From positions 123,409,809-123,473,808 of the forward strand of contig OX235264.1 of assembly GCA_944472135.2 (NCBI GenBank): a DNA stretch of 64,000 bases. The letters are read 5' to 3'. Below the pieces are notes generated by a model, which ran no database searches, was not told where the DNA came from, and was given only the letters and a program-made list of their open reading frames with translations. Shown here piece by piece: positions 1 through 10,437 of this stretch; the stretch's first letter is position 1, and every line of letters begins with the position of its first letter. Source of the DNA: Trichobilharzia regenti (taxonomy: Eukaryota; Platyhelminthes; Trematoda; Strigeidida; Schistosomatidae). A program made the position numbers and the translations under genes.

Positions 1-480
1 ACTATAAATGTGAACATATTGCAGGGATGATCAGCAGAAGGCTGAGTACATCCTGCAGCTACGCTTGTTCTCGTCTATCGAAGAACTTGCTCTTTGGTGC
101 AATCAAAAATCTATAAATATCCTTTTCATGTTACCTCCAAGTGTGTATACAAATTTACATGTATCTGCCGGAGCCATTATATTGGTAGGACAGAAACATG
201 GGTATTTCTACGATTTTCTGAACATATGTGAAAACGCTTACCTCTAAAGGGAACATATGCTTTAAACAGTGCCATCGCCTGGCATCTCCTCGACACTGGT
301 CATGAGGTGGACGTCGCAAAATCGTTCAAAATTATCAGTAGGCAACAGAGCTCAATTCTCCTGAAGCTGTTTGCATCAAGCGCCTAAAACCTGATTTATG
401 CCTCCAGAAAGAAGCGGTTATCAGTCTTTCTTTGCCCTGGTAGCTGGATAATTTCACCTCTCTTTCCTCCGAATGTGATA
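1..480 (+). mobile_element. Penelope-like element, 3' end (GIY-YIG region), left-arm copy
   Basis: This is the mirror of the element on the minus strand at 26,640-27,142. Read on the plus strand it carries degenerate remnants of the region between the reverse transcriptase and the C-terminal GIY-YIG endonuclease. The end resembles the 'AIAGHLHDTGHEVD...' tail typical of Penelope-like proteins, which is clear in the right-arm copy. It is broken by stops and frameshifts, and the 5' part lies beyond the window edge. A hammerhead-like motif follows about 230 bp downstream in the same orientation. Confidence 0.65.
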
Positions 481-669
481 TGCTAAAAGATTCCATTGTG
501 TTTGATTATTATTGTTCAGAATAGTGTTTCATATTGCATATTTATTTATGTATATAATTTTAGTGTATGCGTATACTGATCGATTGACTTTTGTTTAAAA
601 TGAACTCTGTTTGGGCAAGTATGTTAAAATTGTTGTTGTAGATATATTTATTAATGTCTTTGCCATGTA

Positions 670-721
670 AGCAGCTGATGAGTAGGCAACGAAATAAAAG
701 ATGGGACCATTTTGTTCTGCT
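670..721 (+). ncRNA. Hammerhead ribozyme candidate downstream of Penelope-like element
   Basis: The parts occur in type I hammerhead order. The 5' strand of stem I is AGCAG (670-674). The core CTGATGA is at 675-681. A 2-bp stem II (GT/AC at 682-683 and 689-690) has a 5-nt loop. GAAA is at 691-694. Stem III starts at 695, with five pairs (one G-U) against the TTTTG ending at 714, then a bulge and a TGG/CCA pairing. TT at 715-716 would be the cleavage site, and CTGCT (717-721) completes stem I with five Watson-Crick pairs. Hammerheads are known in the terminal repeats of Penelope-like elements, and this one follows such an element in sense orientation. Stem II is unusually short, so activity is uncertain. 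The mirror copy at 26,417-26,465 has a changed core. Confidence 0.6.
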
Positions 722-886
722 AAAACTGTAGTTCTTGCTTTGTTCAAAACTCAGGGCCCTGTTTGGAAATGGTTCATCGTCATTTCTGATCAACTAAACT
801 GTGGTTCTTTCCTAACTGTCCACTTTTTATCTGAACTATATCTCCACAGTATTTTCCTCCATGCGGATCAAAACGAATCGAATTAA
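701..886 (+). other. Degenerate frame in Penelope-like terminal region
   Basis: An open frame of about 61 codons begins inside the hammerhead-like motif. In frame and in nucleotide sequence it resembles the minus-strand frame at 28,535-28,816: both have a run such as 'LALFKTQGPVWKWF' or 'LPLFNFSRVFWIQRF' at the same distance from a CTGATGAG core. I infer that both derive from the 5'/terminal-repeat part of related Penelope-like elements. Function is unknown, and it is probably not expressed. Confidence 0.3.
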
Positions 887-1060
887 CCTGTTCACTTCAT
901 CCAATCCTGTTGACTATGGAGAGTGTGCAGCATTATGTGCATATTTGTGATCGACTTATGCGATGATTAACTAGTCATAAAATTTTGAAATACTCTGCAT
1001 TTCCACATCACTGTACACGTTTCGTACTTCCAGAAAGTATCAGTCACTCACTAACTCCAA

Positions 1061-1262
1061 TGTGTGCGTCGGTGGCACAGTGATTAGGACTCTCGAAGAC
1101 CATGCACATGGTCCGATGTTCGAGCCCACATCGGCGGACACCTGATATCTATGACCGGCCTGCGAATTTTGGGCTACCGATATCCACGCTGAAAATTCCA
1201 TACTTGTACCAAAAATACAGTGTGAAATCAAGCTGTTACCAAAATTAAATAAAAATATATAA
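1061..1262 (+). mobile_element. tRNA-derived SINE, present in the left arm only
   Basis: The head has an A-box-like segment (TGGCACAGTGATTAGGAC) and a B-box-like segment (GATGTTCGAGCCC), as expected from a tRNA-derived RNA polymerase III promoter. The body runs through GATATCTATGACCGGCC. The 3' tail GCTGAAAATTCCATAC is followed by an A/T-rich end. The mirror position near 26,070-26,090 in the right arm lacks the insertion, so it either arrived after the palindrome formed or was lost from one arm. Other copies lie near 10,270, 16,774, 30,190, 30,596, 46,848 and 47,285. Confidence 0.8.
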
Positions 1263-2306
1263 AAATGTGAACATATTTCACAAAAACTTATATCATAGTA
1301 CTTGATGCAAGCGCGATGATAATGATGCTCCTGGATACACTTGGATATCACAGTATTCCTAAATTCTGAAATTCAGTCTTTATTTTGCACTCTCAAGCAT
1401 GTAAGTATAATTTCACTATTTTAAACTTATTTGAAATCCTCACAAATCCTCCTCTTTTCAACCATGATCATTCAACATATTTATGAGACATAGGATCCAC
1501 TGCCATCACTGATAGCATCTCAGTGATTCTACGTTCTAATCTTTCGTGATATCTGAGAGATTTCAGTCGGATTCAAATGCCCATAATAATTGTACCTATT
1601 TGTTATGAAGTAATTTCACTACCTAATAAATCTTGGATAAATTGACGCTGTGGCTTATGAATGTTTTCAGATAGAGTGTGGTACCACATTCGTCACGGGG
1701 TTGTTCAGACTACGGTGAGGTGCAGTTAATGTGAAATATCGCAGCAGTAGGAAACACCTGCTTCATCAACACACTGAAATTCATTCAAACATGTCAGTGT
1801 GTCTCACATTTTGCACAGGAGTTTGGAGGCGACGTCAAGTATATCTGGCATTGTCGATGAGACACAACACAAAGAGCTACTTCCAAGCCGTCACGAAAAA
1901 TGAATATACGGTGACTGTGATAATAAGAAACACGAGATCTCATTCAGAAATCGAGTGAAGATTGCTCGTATGCCACCAGGATTTACTGTTGATTTAGTAG
2001 AATCATACGTTTGGAAAGACTGACGCATCTAAAATATGTGAAATCACACTACTCACTGAAACGCGACATGAAGATTTCAGGAGATAACAATCATTGCACC
2101 ATCGAAAATCAATATCTGCATGCACTAATTTTCGAAGAAATAATAGCGAGCAGAAATCGGTATGCAAAACACAGTAAAAATAGACGAATATGTTTATTAT
2201 TACATCACACTGCACAAAATATTACAAGCAAAATTTTAATCTACTGCACCACACACACTAATAATACGGGTGATGTGATTCCTCGCCTCGGTGACTATGC
2301 CGTCAA

Positions 2307-2552
2307 TCAATGCAACCTCAAACGACCTATTGGTGAAATGAAAGAAAACAAAAAGCATATAAGTCACTTCATACGCAATGTAATTATTACTATAAATATT
2401 AAGTTATTTAGCTAGGTAATCTTGAATTACTCACGTTTGTCAATCGGCACAGTGTCGTGTGCCACAGCAGCAAACACTGTGATCACTTGCATGAGGAAGA
2501 TGACGACACCGATGGCCACTCTAGATCGTAGACACTTCGTCTGCATTCTCAT
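2307..2552 (-). CDS. Small secreted peptide gene, copy 1 (type II)
   Basis: Two exons on the minus strand: exon 1 at 2,552-2,435 (118 nt) and exon 2 at 2,326-2,307, with the intron at 2,434-2,327 (GTGAGT...AATAG). The predicted product is 45 aa. It has a basic N-terminus starting MRMQTKC, a hydrophobic core of about 16 residues (AIGVVIFLMQVITVFA), an AVA cleavage site after residue 31, and the mature peptide HDTVPIDKRRLRLH. The Lys-Arg pair is a possible processing site. A TATA box (2,612-2,605) lies about 53 bp upstream of the ATG, and AATAAA is at 2,198-2,193. The first half of exon 1 matches copy 3 while the second half matches copy 4, which suggests gene conversion. Function is unknown; it looks like a secreted effector or peptide precursor. 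The frame is preserved across all six copies, which supports the splice model. Confidence 0.75.
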
Positions 2553-2604
2553 TTCTGTGGATACTGATTATAGCACTGTCATACACGATCATCTCCACCC
2601 ACCA

Positions 2605-2612
2605 TATTTATA
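2605..2612 (-). promoter_or_regulatory. TATA box of peptide gene copy 1
   Basis: TATAAATA on the minus strand, within GGTATAAATATGGTGGGTGG. The same box and spacing to the ATG occur in front of the mirror copy at 24,628-24,635. Confidence 0.65.
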
Positions 2613-3768
2613 CCGTTTTGCTGTTCACCAACCGACATACTCATGCTGAAGGGTCATAAGATGGAGAGACATATCTCACATGTGTGTGTATTGACAGAAG
2701 TGGAGACTGGTGAAATCATTTAGCACAGCGGTCCAATATATGAATTGCACAATTCAAATCACCCCCATTCTCACCAACTGCCAATCAGATCAGAGTATCT
2801 TTTTCTATTGGTCAAAATCGTTCTTCGTGAATTAGAATGACACCATCTGAATGATGCGTCAGCTGATGTAGAATGTGGCTCTCATCTAAGTGAGGATGAA
2901 ACGATTATCACTAAATTCTTGAATGTTCTGATCTATGTTCAGGCCATCTGCAATAAGCGCCATCTCTCTTACACTGAGTGGCGTTGTTTGTACATCTGAC
3001 ATGATTTCAAAGATGATTGATTTCGAAGCATTTTACGACGTGAAAGTACTACCAAACTCACCAACACGTTAAGTAGTCACGTTTCAATTGATGGAGATTC
3101 GCTATTTCATATGAATGAGAAGCAATCAAACGATGTTTACATTCACGCGAAATTGAGTTTGATGTTCGTACAGTATTGGAGCGAAGTTCGAGGATGTGTC
3201 TGATGAATCGAATAATCATTGTCAGATCCAGCTATATTCAGCATCATCATCATCATCTTTGAAATACTGTGTTCTAATTTGATGTGAAATGTATTCACAG
3301 TGGTTTCAGATAGTAACTGATGATACTATGAGGATTGTAGTACGTGACAGATAAATTCGACGAGTACGAAGAGTGTACGGTGAATCAGTAATGCATGAGT
3401 AGTTCACACTTCATTGATTAGTTATTCATCGCACTATTCGGTAAGAAAATATTATTAGACACATGTCCAGTAGTTGAACAACGATCTGCTACTTGGGGAA
3501 TTCATTGGTTAATCTGTACAATTGCAAATATGTATGGTTTTTGTATGTATGTACAGTAGCCTTGTCAAACGAAAATACAATTAGTAAGCTTTTCAAGCAA
3601 TACAATTTGCGTTCAGTCGAATTTGATGTTGATATACGAGAGAAGTGACAAAATTGATGAGTTGTAACGAATCATTGTTAAAGAAGTTCAACGTTATAAC
3701 TTATTGGTTTGATGAAAGAGTTGTGCTCACATTGTACATGGAAACAAAATAGTATAAGGAATTTATAT

Positions 3769-4795
3769 TTAGTAGCCAGAAAAAGTAATGATACAAGTCG
3801 AAGTTGTTATCGTGATAGTGGAAGCGGTTGAATAATTTTCCTTTGCATGCATAGTTTTCGTTATTCTAAATGAACGTCTAGAGCACTGTGCAATCCAAAG
3901 AAGACGGAAACGCGTTATCTTTGGCAGGTTTCTCTTCACTTTGTATAGTACTTTGAAGCAGGAGATGTTTGCTGAGTTCGAATAACCAGTGGTTACGAGA
4001 TGTTCGATTATTGCACTGATCTGATGGCCACTACTGCGTTTCCGCTGCCACACTGAATAGAGAGCGTCTTTTTAACCTTTTTGACAATAATCGTGTCAAA
4101 CGACCCTGACTTCACGGAAACAGGTGATTTTATATATTCATATAGAAGTAGTCAAGTTTGAGATCTACTTGTTTGGGCTTCTGCAGATCAGTGGTCAATT
4201 GGTGAAATCTGCTCTCAATGTTGCCACTAACAAGGTTACTCTTCAAGAAGTCTAAATTTTTTTCTTAAGGATATCACTGAGTAGGTCACCTTTGAAGTCG
4301 AGGTTCATATAAGGCATCTTTTTTGACATGGATGGCGTTTGATTCTTCTCGATTTCCTGTTTGATGTTTTGTCTATAAATCTTGATGGACATGAATTTTG
4401 TATGCAAATTTCTTTCCGGAAGTATATTTCTTCTTCCGCGGTGTGAGTTCCAACTGAGTTTATTTTAAGAATATTAGGTACCGAGCTTTATAAGCTTGTG
4501 AGTTAGCTATTCCAGGGGGTTTGCGATGGATGGACATTCTTAATGTTCCGTAAGCTCTTCTTGCAAATTCAGCATTCAGATCCATTTTCAATTTCCAGAG
4601 TGAACTTTCTAGTTTAATGCAGTTGACGAAAATTTGTAGTAACTGGTTAAGATCGTGGCCATCACCATAGATAATGGAGATGTCGTCCATATATCTAGCA
4701 CACATTTGTAAATTATCAACACTTGGTTTCAGTGGGCCGTTCTCGAGGTTTGCCATCAGACAGTCAGCAAGAATTGGGACCAGTAGAGACCCCAT
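3769..4795 (-). mobile_element. Penelope-like element remnant (RT palm to GIY-YIG), left arm
   Basis: On the minus strand, 4,795-4,460 encodes a 111-codon reverse transcriptase fragment with 'GSLLVPILADCLMANLE' and the catalytic 'RYMDDI' box. These correspond to the GSPLxPILAxxFMxxLE and RYxDD motifs of Penelope-like elements. Farther downstream, 4,053-3,769 encodes 'ISAIIEHLVTTGY...', the C-terminal part of the GIY-YIG region. Between them the frame is broken by stops and frameshifts, so this is a fossil. The mirror copy is at 22,447-23,473. It lies next to peptide gene copy 1 but is unrelated to it. Confidence 0.75.
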
Positions 4796-5341
4796 TGCGA
4801 TCCTATCATGTATTCTGTTAGTAACATTGTTGAATGTGAATTGTATACATTATGTGAACATCTCAGCAGTAGTACGATTAAACTAGTCGTCAGTAACCAG
4901 ATGTTCATTTGGTTTCGTCTTTATATTGACAAATATGACAGACAGCTTCTGCGAGTGGAATGTTGGTTATTATAAGCTTGAATAGCCACACACTTTCCAC
5001 AGTCATATGCACTAAATGCGGTGATCACAATTGTTTCTCTTTGGATAGAAGCCGATAAAAGCATTTTAATTGATTTGCCTTGCTCCACATGGCGGAAAAT
5101 TCTGATCATCATGAATAACGATGAACTGTTTCCCACAGTACTCTGAGTGGTCAGATTCACATGTGTGTAAATATGGGAGCTAGTAGAATCAGTCATCTAC
5201 TGTCAAAATATACGACGATGGGGTGTACTGCATTATTTATTCAGCAATCTTAATGCATAAAATACACATCATACGCGTGTACAGACACGAAGACACACAG
5301 GCAACTCTAAACGGCTAAATCAATTGCTACTTGAGTAGATG

Positions 5342-5602
5342 CTATTTATTCACATGTATGTTCCAATACACAGTAGATTGAAGCCATGTGTGGTAGACTA
5401 ACTCATCACCAACATAAAGATATTTCTTACTGTACCAATGATATGAGAGTTGTGAATATTTCTGACAAATCTCTGGTGTTATTCTTTTTCCTTGTAAATT
5501 CCATTTAGATCTTAGTGTAGTGATCAGACAGACATAGTCTAACAATTGATTAGATGAGGTGACTTCTACAGGTATGCTACATGGATGTCGGATTTCTTTC
5601 AA
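5342..5602 (-). other. Open frame of 86 codons, left-arm copy, coding status unclear
   Basis: This is the mirror of 21,640-21,900 (+), with only a few residue differences. A related frame starting 'MKEIQHPCGITVEVTS' is at 60,747-61,004, where similarity in the same frame holds for about 30 codons and then fades. No domain, signal peptide or clear splice site is visible. It may be non-coding sequence that happens to be open. Confidence 0.2.
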
Positions 5603-5640
5603 ATGACGACCTCAAACATTTCGCCTGCATCAGTTTTGTG

Positions 5641-5683
<43 letters not shown>
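5641..5683 (+). repeat. 43-bp homopolymeric A run
   Basis: Forty-three A residues without interruption. The right arm has no A run at the mirror site (about 21,560-21,615) but roughly 50 bp of ordinary sequence. The run therefore replaces sequence rather than only being inserted. It could be a sequencing or gap-filling artefact, or an expanded tract. Confidence 0.9.
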
Positions 5684-5685
<2 letters not shown>

Positions 5686-6976
5686 TGGATTCATTGCAGA
5701 ACACCATAGTGAAAGGTGTCACTTGAAGTTTCATCAAAACTGAATATTATCCAACATATTTCAAAGCCAAATTTAAATAAGGCAGCACCAAATTTGAAGC
5801 ATACTTTGAATTTATCTGAGGTCGTCCCTTATCGGTGGGGATGCACCATTTTCATGGAACAGGACACCATTTCACAGTCATCCTAGTGGCACTGAAACGA
5901 ATGATTCCCGTCAATAAATAATGCATCGATTATACATCAACCATGTTCTCCTAAATTTCAGGTATATGCTAGTGAGACAGTGAGGGAGATAACATTTCAT
6001 AGTATGAAAGCGTTTCTGTTATTTGGACTATTTCGTTTTAGCTGCACAGAAATGTACCCACCAACTGACATCAAGTCATCCTGATAGACATCCTCGCATA
6101 TATTCTTGATGTGTCCATATATATACATGTCACACTGATGCAGAAGACATAGATTGGAAATCATGTAAAATTCACCGTCAGATATTCGCGGACTACTATT
6201 GCATTGTGTCATCAAAACGCTCATGAATATCCGCCAAGAAAATGGAAAACGGGCAACAGTGCTTTGCCTAGGATAATAGTAAAGGCTGAGATAGGCAGGC
6301 AAATTGACTGTTGACTACATGCGTTTCTGACAAGTAGTGGATTTGTAACATTTTGTTCCATCAGACATTTCAGCACCTCAGAAATCAAACCTTGATTCTA
6401 TTCGTGGTACGGCCACACTTTTGATATGCGTTACACATTTTGACAATATGGCGTATTCTCCTCAAATTTCACAAAACCAGAAGCGTGACTGGTAGCAATA
6501 GGGTGATCTGCCTCTCACAATATTGAGGAAAATATCACGGAGATATCTGGTGTATCACTCCGTCAGCCCTACATTTTTTTGTTCCTCATTAAGGGGAACA
6601 ACTATTACTGTGCGAAGTCGGCTCATTCGTCTGTTATTGTTCGACGCTAGATATGGGGATGACAGATCCATGTGTGAATGTTCAGAGTGCACATGTAACG
6701 ATTTGTAATATTGTAATCTCATGTTGCGAACTGTTGTACTCTGAGTGAATACATCCACGACGTTGTGTTTCGCTTCGTATCAACGTGTTGATACTTATCT
6801 GAATTTGCCTTCACTGTCGAAAGAATAAGTAAAGGTTCAGAAATGTCAGCCATCAATTCATTTCTCCGCATATAAAATATCAAGACCTTAGTTTTAACCG
6901 CCATATATTTATTTTCTAAATCCTACTTACAGGAGGATATCATAGAAAGAGTTTTCAATTATTTGATAACAAACTC

Positions 6977-7189
6977 TCAAGTGGATTCAAACTTACTTTC
7001 TGTATCGGTGTTTGTATCGTTTCCCGTATTTTGTGATAAACGAGCACGCATAATTTGATGAAATTCGTCTGAATACGGACTCATTCCATTCTTAGTGCTC
7101 AACTGTGTACTACTGAAATACCCACCGAAAATGATGGAGAATATACCGACAAAACCGACTGTATTCTTCAATGAACGCAGTAGGTTCAT
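6977..7189 (-). CDS. Candidate first exon of a secreted or membrane peptide, left-arm copy
   Basis: Identical in translation to 20,017-20,229 (+); see that entry. The frame starts MNLLRSLKN, has a hydrophobic stretch GFVGIFSIIFGGYF, and ends with a Thr/Asn/Asp-rich tail just before a GTAAGT donor-like site on the minus strand. No downstream exon could be assigned. Confidence 0.3.
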   Translation of the reverse strand: MNLLRSLKNTVGFVGIFSIIFGGYFSSTQLSTKNGMSPYSDEFHQIMRARLSQNTGNDTNTDTESKFEST

Positions 7190-7943
7190 TCTCAGTTGTG
7201 TGAAATACAGCTGTTATACTTATCCTCGCGAGATGTCAAAATACACTTTAATTGGAAATGCACTCGAATCGTGGCACCTGCGACATCTGACATTATAGGA
7301 ACTCGGAACCACTCACACTGAGCAGAGAGCATGGAGAGTATACTCAGTTAGACGAACAGTGTGATGCATGACAAAGTCAGCAAAAGCAAGATAGAGAAGG
7401 CATCATCTAAAGATTGAAATGAAGAATGTGGAAACTAACCATGTCAGACCAAATTGAATAGGATTTGGACTGTCATCTAGAAGTGTTAACATACAGATAG
7501 GAAATATGACATGTACACCTGTATTGGACGCTGTGTTTCTTCACAGAGAGCAAACTATCCGGTGGTCAAATTGTTAAGCTAACCACTTGAACACCTTCTC
7601 ACTCACGTGAATTGAAGACGAATAACCTGGTCATATTATGCGAGGTTGTTACAGATGTTTCACTGTAGTTCACACGCTTCAGGAATGTGTGTTTCTATTA
7701 TCAAAATGTGTATTCACAAATGCGTGTGGCGTTTATATTCTGATCAGATTTTGCGTGTGAGGATAAAGTTGCTTTTAAGAGTAAGAGGGGGACAATATTT
7801 GTAAATAGTTGATCCTGGTGTTGTTGGCCATTTACTTCATATCAACGTATAATAAAATGATATTAATTGGTATCCTGTGAAGCTAGTCAGCTCTGTGTGA
7901 GCCTTTATGAACTGCATCATTATGCGTACAATCACTTTTATGT

Positions 7944-8105
7944 CTAATGCAAGGAGTGTTTATGATCAAGTCGATAGCCATTGCAGATGTTGAAGACAGT
8001 AAGTTTGAAAGGACGACACGCAGAAATTGTGTAGTTCAGCGCAGCATCACTGCAATCAATTCCAAACACTTCACAGATATCGAGTGAAGTGAATGACGAA
8101 ATCTC
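7944..8105 (-). CDS. Candidate terminal exon with four cysteines, left-arm copy
   Basis: Mirror of 19,101-19,262; the encoded sequence is the same there. A frame of 53 codons plus stop follows a TTTCTCAG acceptor-like site on the minus strand. It contains 'LDICEVFGIDCSDAALNYT' and 'LTVFNICNGYRL'. See the plus-strand copy for the comparison with 58,090-58,344. Confidence 0.3.
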   Translation of the reverse strand, partial: EISSFTSLDICEVFGIDCSDAALNYTISACRPFKLTVFNICNGYRLDHKHSLH

Positions 8106-10269
8106 CTGAGAAATAATCACCAGGATGAGCTTAGGTTGCTCAGACGAAATAAATCTGCAAAATCTGCATGTCGTTGAGGATTAATTTCGCACAGCGAGAA
8201 GGGAATCGAAAGCTGACGGGACAGTGTCAGATTACGCGAAGGCAGGAGTTATGATATGCACAAAAGAAGACAGAGGTGATGATGATGCTGAATCAATAAC
8301 AGCGACAAAACATTGTGTCATTTTATCACAATAATTGAATGGGCATGATGGAATTAGGTGCTACCACAGTGTCTAGGATTGATGCTTGTAACAAAAAACA
8401 ACATCAGTCGAAGTCAGTATGAGGAAAGTGAAAGTGGTACTTTCCGTTCCTTGAAGAAAATTGTTGAATGCTTTCAAATTCGATTGACGCGGACAATAAT
8501 TTAAAGGCCAGAATAAGTTAAAATACTGAAATCCGTGTGTCGAGGATCATAACCTGAATGATTTCAAACTCTATGGATGAGTCAGTGATCTCATATACTT
8601 GACATAAATGGTGCACACATTGCCACTGGTATTTTGAGTAGGCTTTAGCCTTAGAAAGTGCCCGATTTCGCATGATGGTGGAGATTATATAGTCGGAATG
8701 TGAGGTCAACCAACAAGTAATGTACGCATCCGTGCATCAGACGAGAAAGTGTGCCCAGCCAATATGCAAATGGAAGTGAGGATAGGTTTCACATACTTTG
8801 TGGACAATTCCATATCGATCAGAATCCGAATTTTGAGGGACGAGTTAGACGTGTTAAAGAGACTTGATCTAGTCGATTTTAGGATAAGGCAAATAGTTAT
8901 GGGCAGCTGTTAGACCAGCTTGAGATGATGAGTTCCATAGATATGCGGCAAGATGACCATATCCTGCAAACGACATTCTAAGAACGGCTTATTTGAAGTG
9001 AAATACAAATAATTCCTGAGAGGATCATTTCTCACCAGTTTGCAAAACAAACTTGTATGTGTTTGTCAATCACTCACCATGAGCGCAAATCAACAAGTGA
9101 AACTAATGAGTAGATGCACTATACATGTGTTTGTACCCATTGTGATGCACTCCACAGAAATGTCCCACAGACAGGTAGATAAATTCTTAGGACATTCATA
9201 AAAGGCTCTCTGGATAGTAGATGGTTGGAGATAATCAGCAGGAAGCATTTCCTGATCTAGCTTTCGTGATAGTTTACACTAGTCTGCAACGCATAGCTGC
9301 GACAATCAATGGACTCAGGTTCGAAACGGCGTCAATCAGTGCTGCAGTGTAAGTCGTTATCACTGAGCCAGAATTTCATTATCACGAATTAACTCTCGAA
9401 AGACATAATCGGAATGTTTCATTGGACATCACGTAGTTAATAAAAGGTATTCTTCAGGGGACATGGTACGTAGGCATTTAATATTTGACATTCTGCATCA
9501 ATTCCCATCTGGGAGACATTTCATCAGTATATACGACGCATGTCAACACCGATTTTATTTAATCCACTAGTATTTCCGAAATCAAAATTGGAAGCAACTA
9601 TTCACAGCTCTGAGTGAATTTCGTGAGAATATCCACTCTCTCCTCCTCTTAATAACATTCTCGGACTCACACACAGAATCCAATTAGAATATGCACACCA
9701 CACACACATTTGTGAATAGATATTTCTCACAGTTGATAACAGACAACACACATTCCTGAAACGTGTGAACTACAGTGAAACGTCTGTAACAACCTCACGG
9801 AATATTCTCAAGTTATTCTTTTTCAATTCACATGAGTGAGAATGTGCTCACATAATTTGTTATACAATTTGACCACTCAACTAATTGCTTTCTGTGAACA
9901 AATAACTTATGTTATTGAGAAATAGACACCATATTTCTCAGTGCCCAACAGTTTGCATAAGCTTCTAGAAGACAATGTGTGGATGACTTCTTCATTTAGT
10001 AACTGCTGGTACTGTCATGCTTTACAATGTACATTATTTTAGTATAGTCCATATACTGTCTACTCAGTCTGGGTTGTTCCAAGTTACAATAACTTCAAAT
10101 ATAACAGTTTTTACTCTGAGAACGCGTTTCAGTTTAGACAGGATTGAAACAGTTACCAAGACAACGTATGATACCTGACATTCACACAAGTGATAATGAA
10201 CGAAATTTGTTCATTGGAGAATCCGGATGGACTTTTCGGTATATTCCCTATCATTTTACAGTAGTTTTT

Positions 10270-10437
10270 TTATTTTTTGTCTGGTACAAGTGTGGAATTT
10301 TCAGCATGTGATGACGGTGGTCCAAATCTTTCAGGCCGACCATTGATATCGAGTGTGCGTCGGCAGTGGGTCGAACCTTGGACCATATGCATGGTCGACG
10401 AGAGAACTAACCGGTGTGCCACTGATGCATGTATACG
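10270..10437 (-). mobile_element. tRNA-derived SINE, minus strand
   Basis: Read on the minus strand it has a B box (AAGGTTCGACCC), the CTGCCGACGCACACTCGATATCA body, and a truncated GCTGAAAATTCCACAC-type tail. The mirror copy is at 16,774-16,940, and the same insertion is present in palindrome 2 at about 30,190-30,360 and 47,285-47,455. It therefore predates the split of the two palindromes. Confidence 0.75.

Larger units (their letters stand above)
1..8710 (-). repeat. Module in minus orientation (left outer part of palindrome 1)
   Basis: This module is the inverse of 18,490-27,142 and is related to 57,605-61,957. Besides the separately listed elements it holds one peptide gene (2,307-2,552) and candidate exons at 6,977-7,189 and 7,944-8,105, all on the minus strand. 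The stretches 1,263-2,190, 2,620-3,768 and 5,684-6,970 show no convincing gene. They carry short frames that mostly do not survive comparison with sister modules. A short CAT repeat lies near 3,244. Confidence 0.75.

Noticed and set aside
3240..3262. CAT microsatellite as a functional element
   Set aside because: Only about six units, A/T-rich context, nothing else associated.
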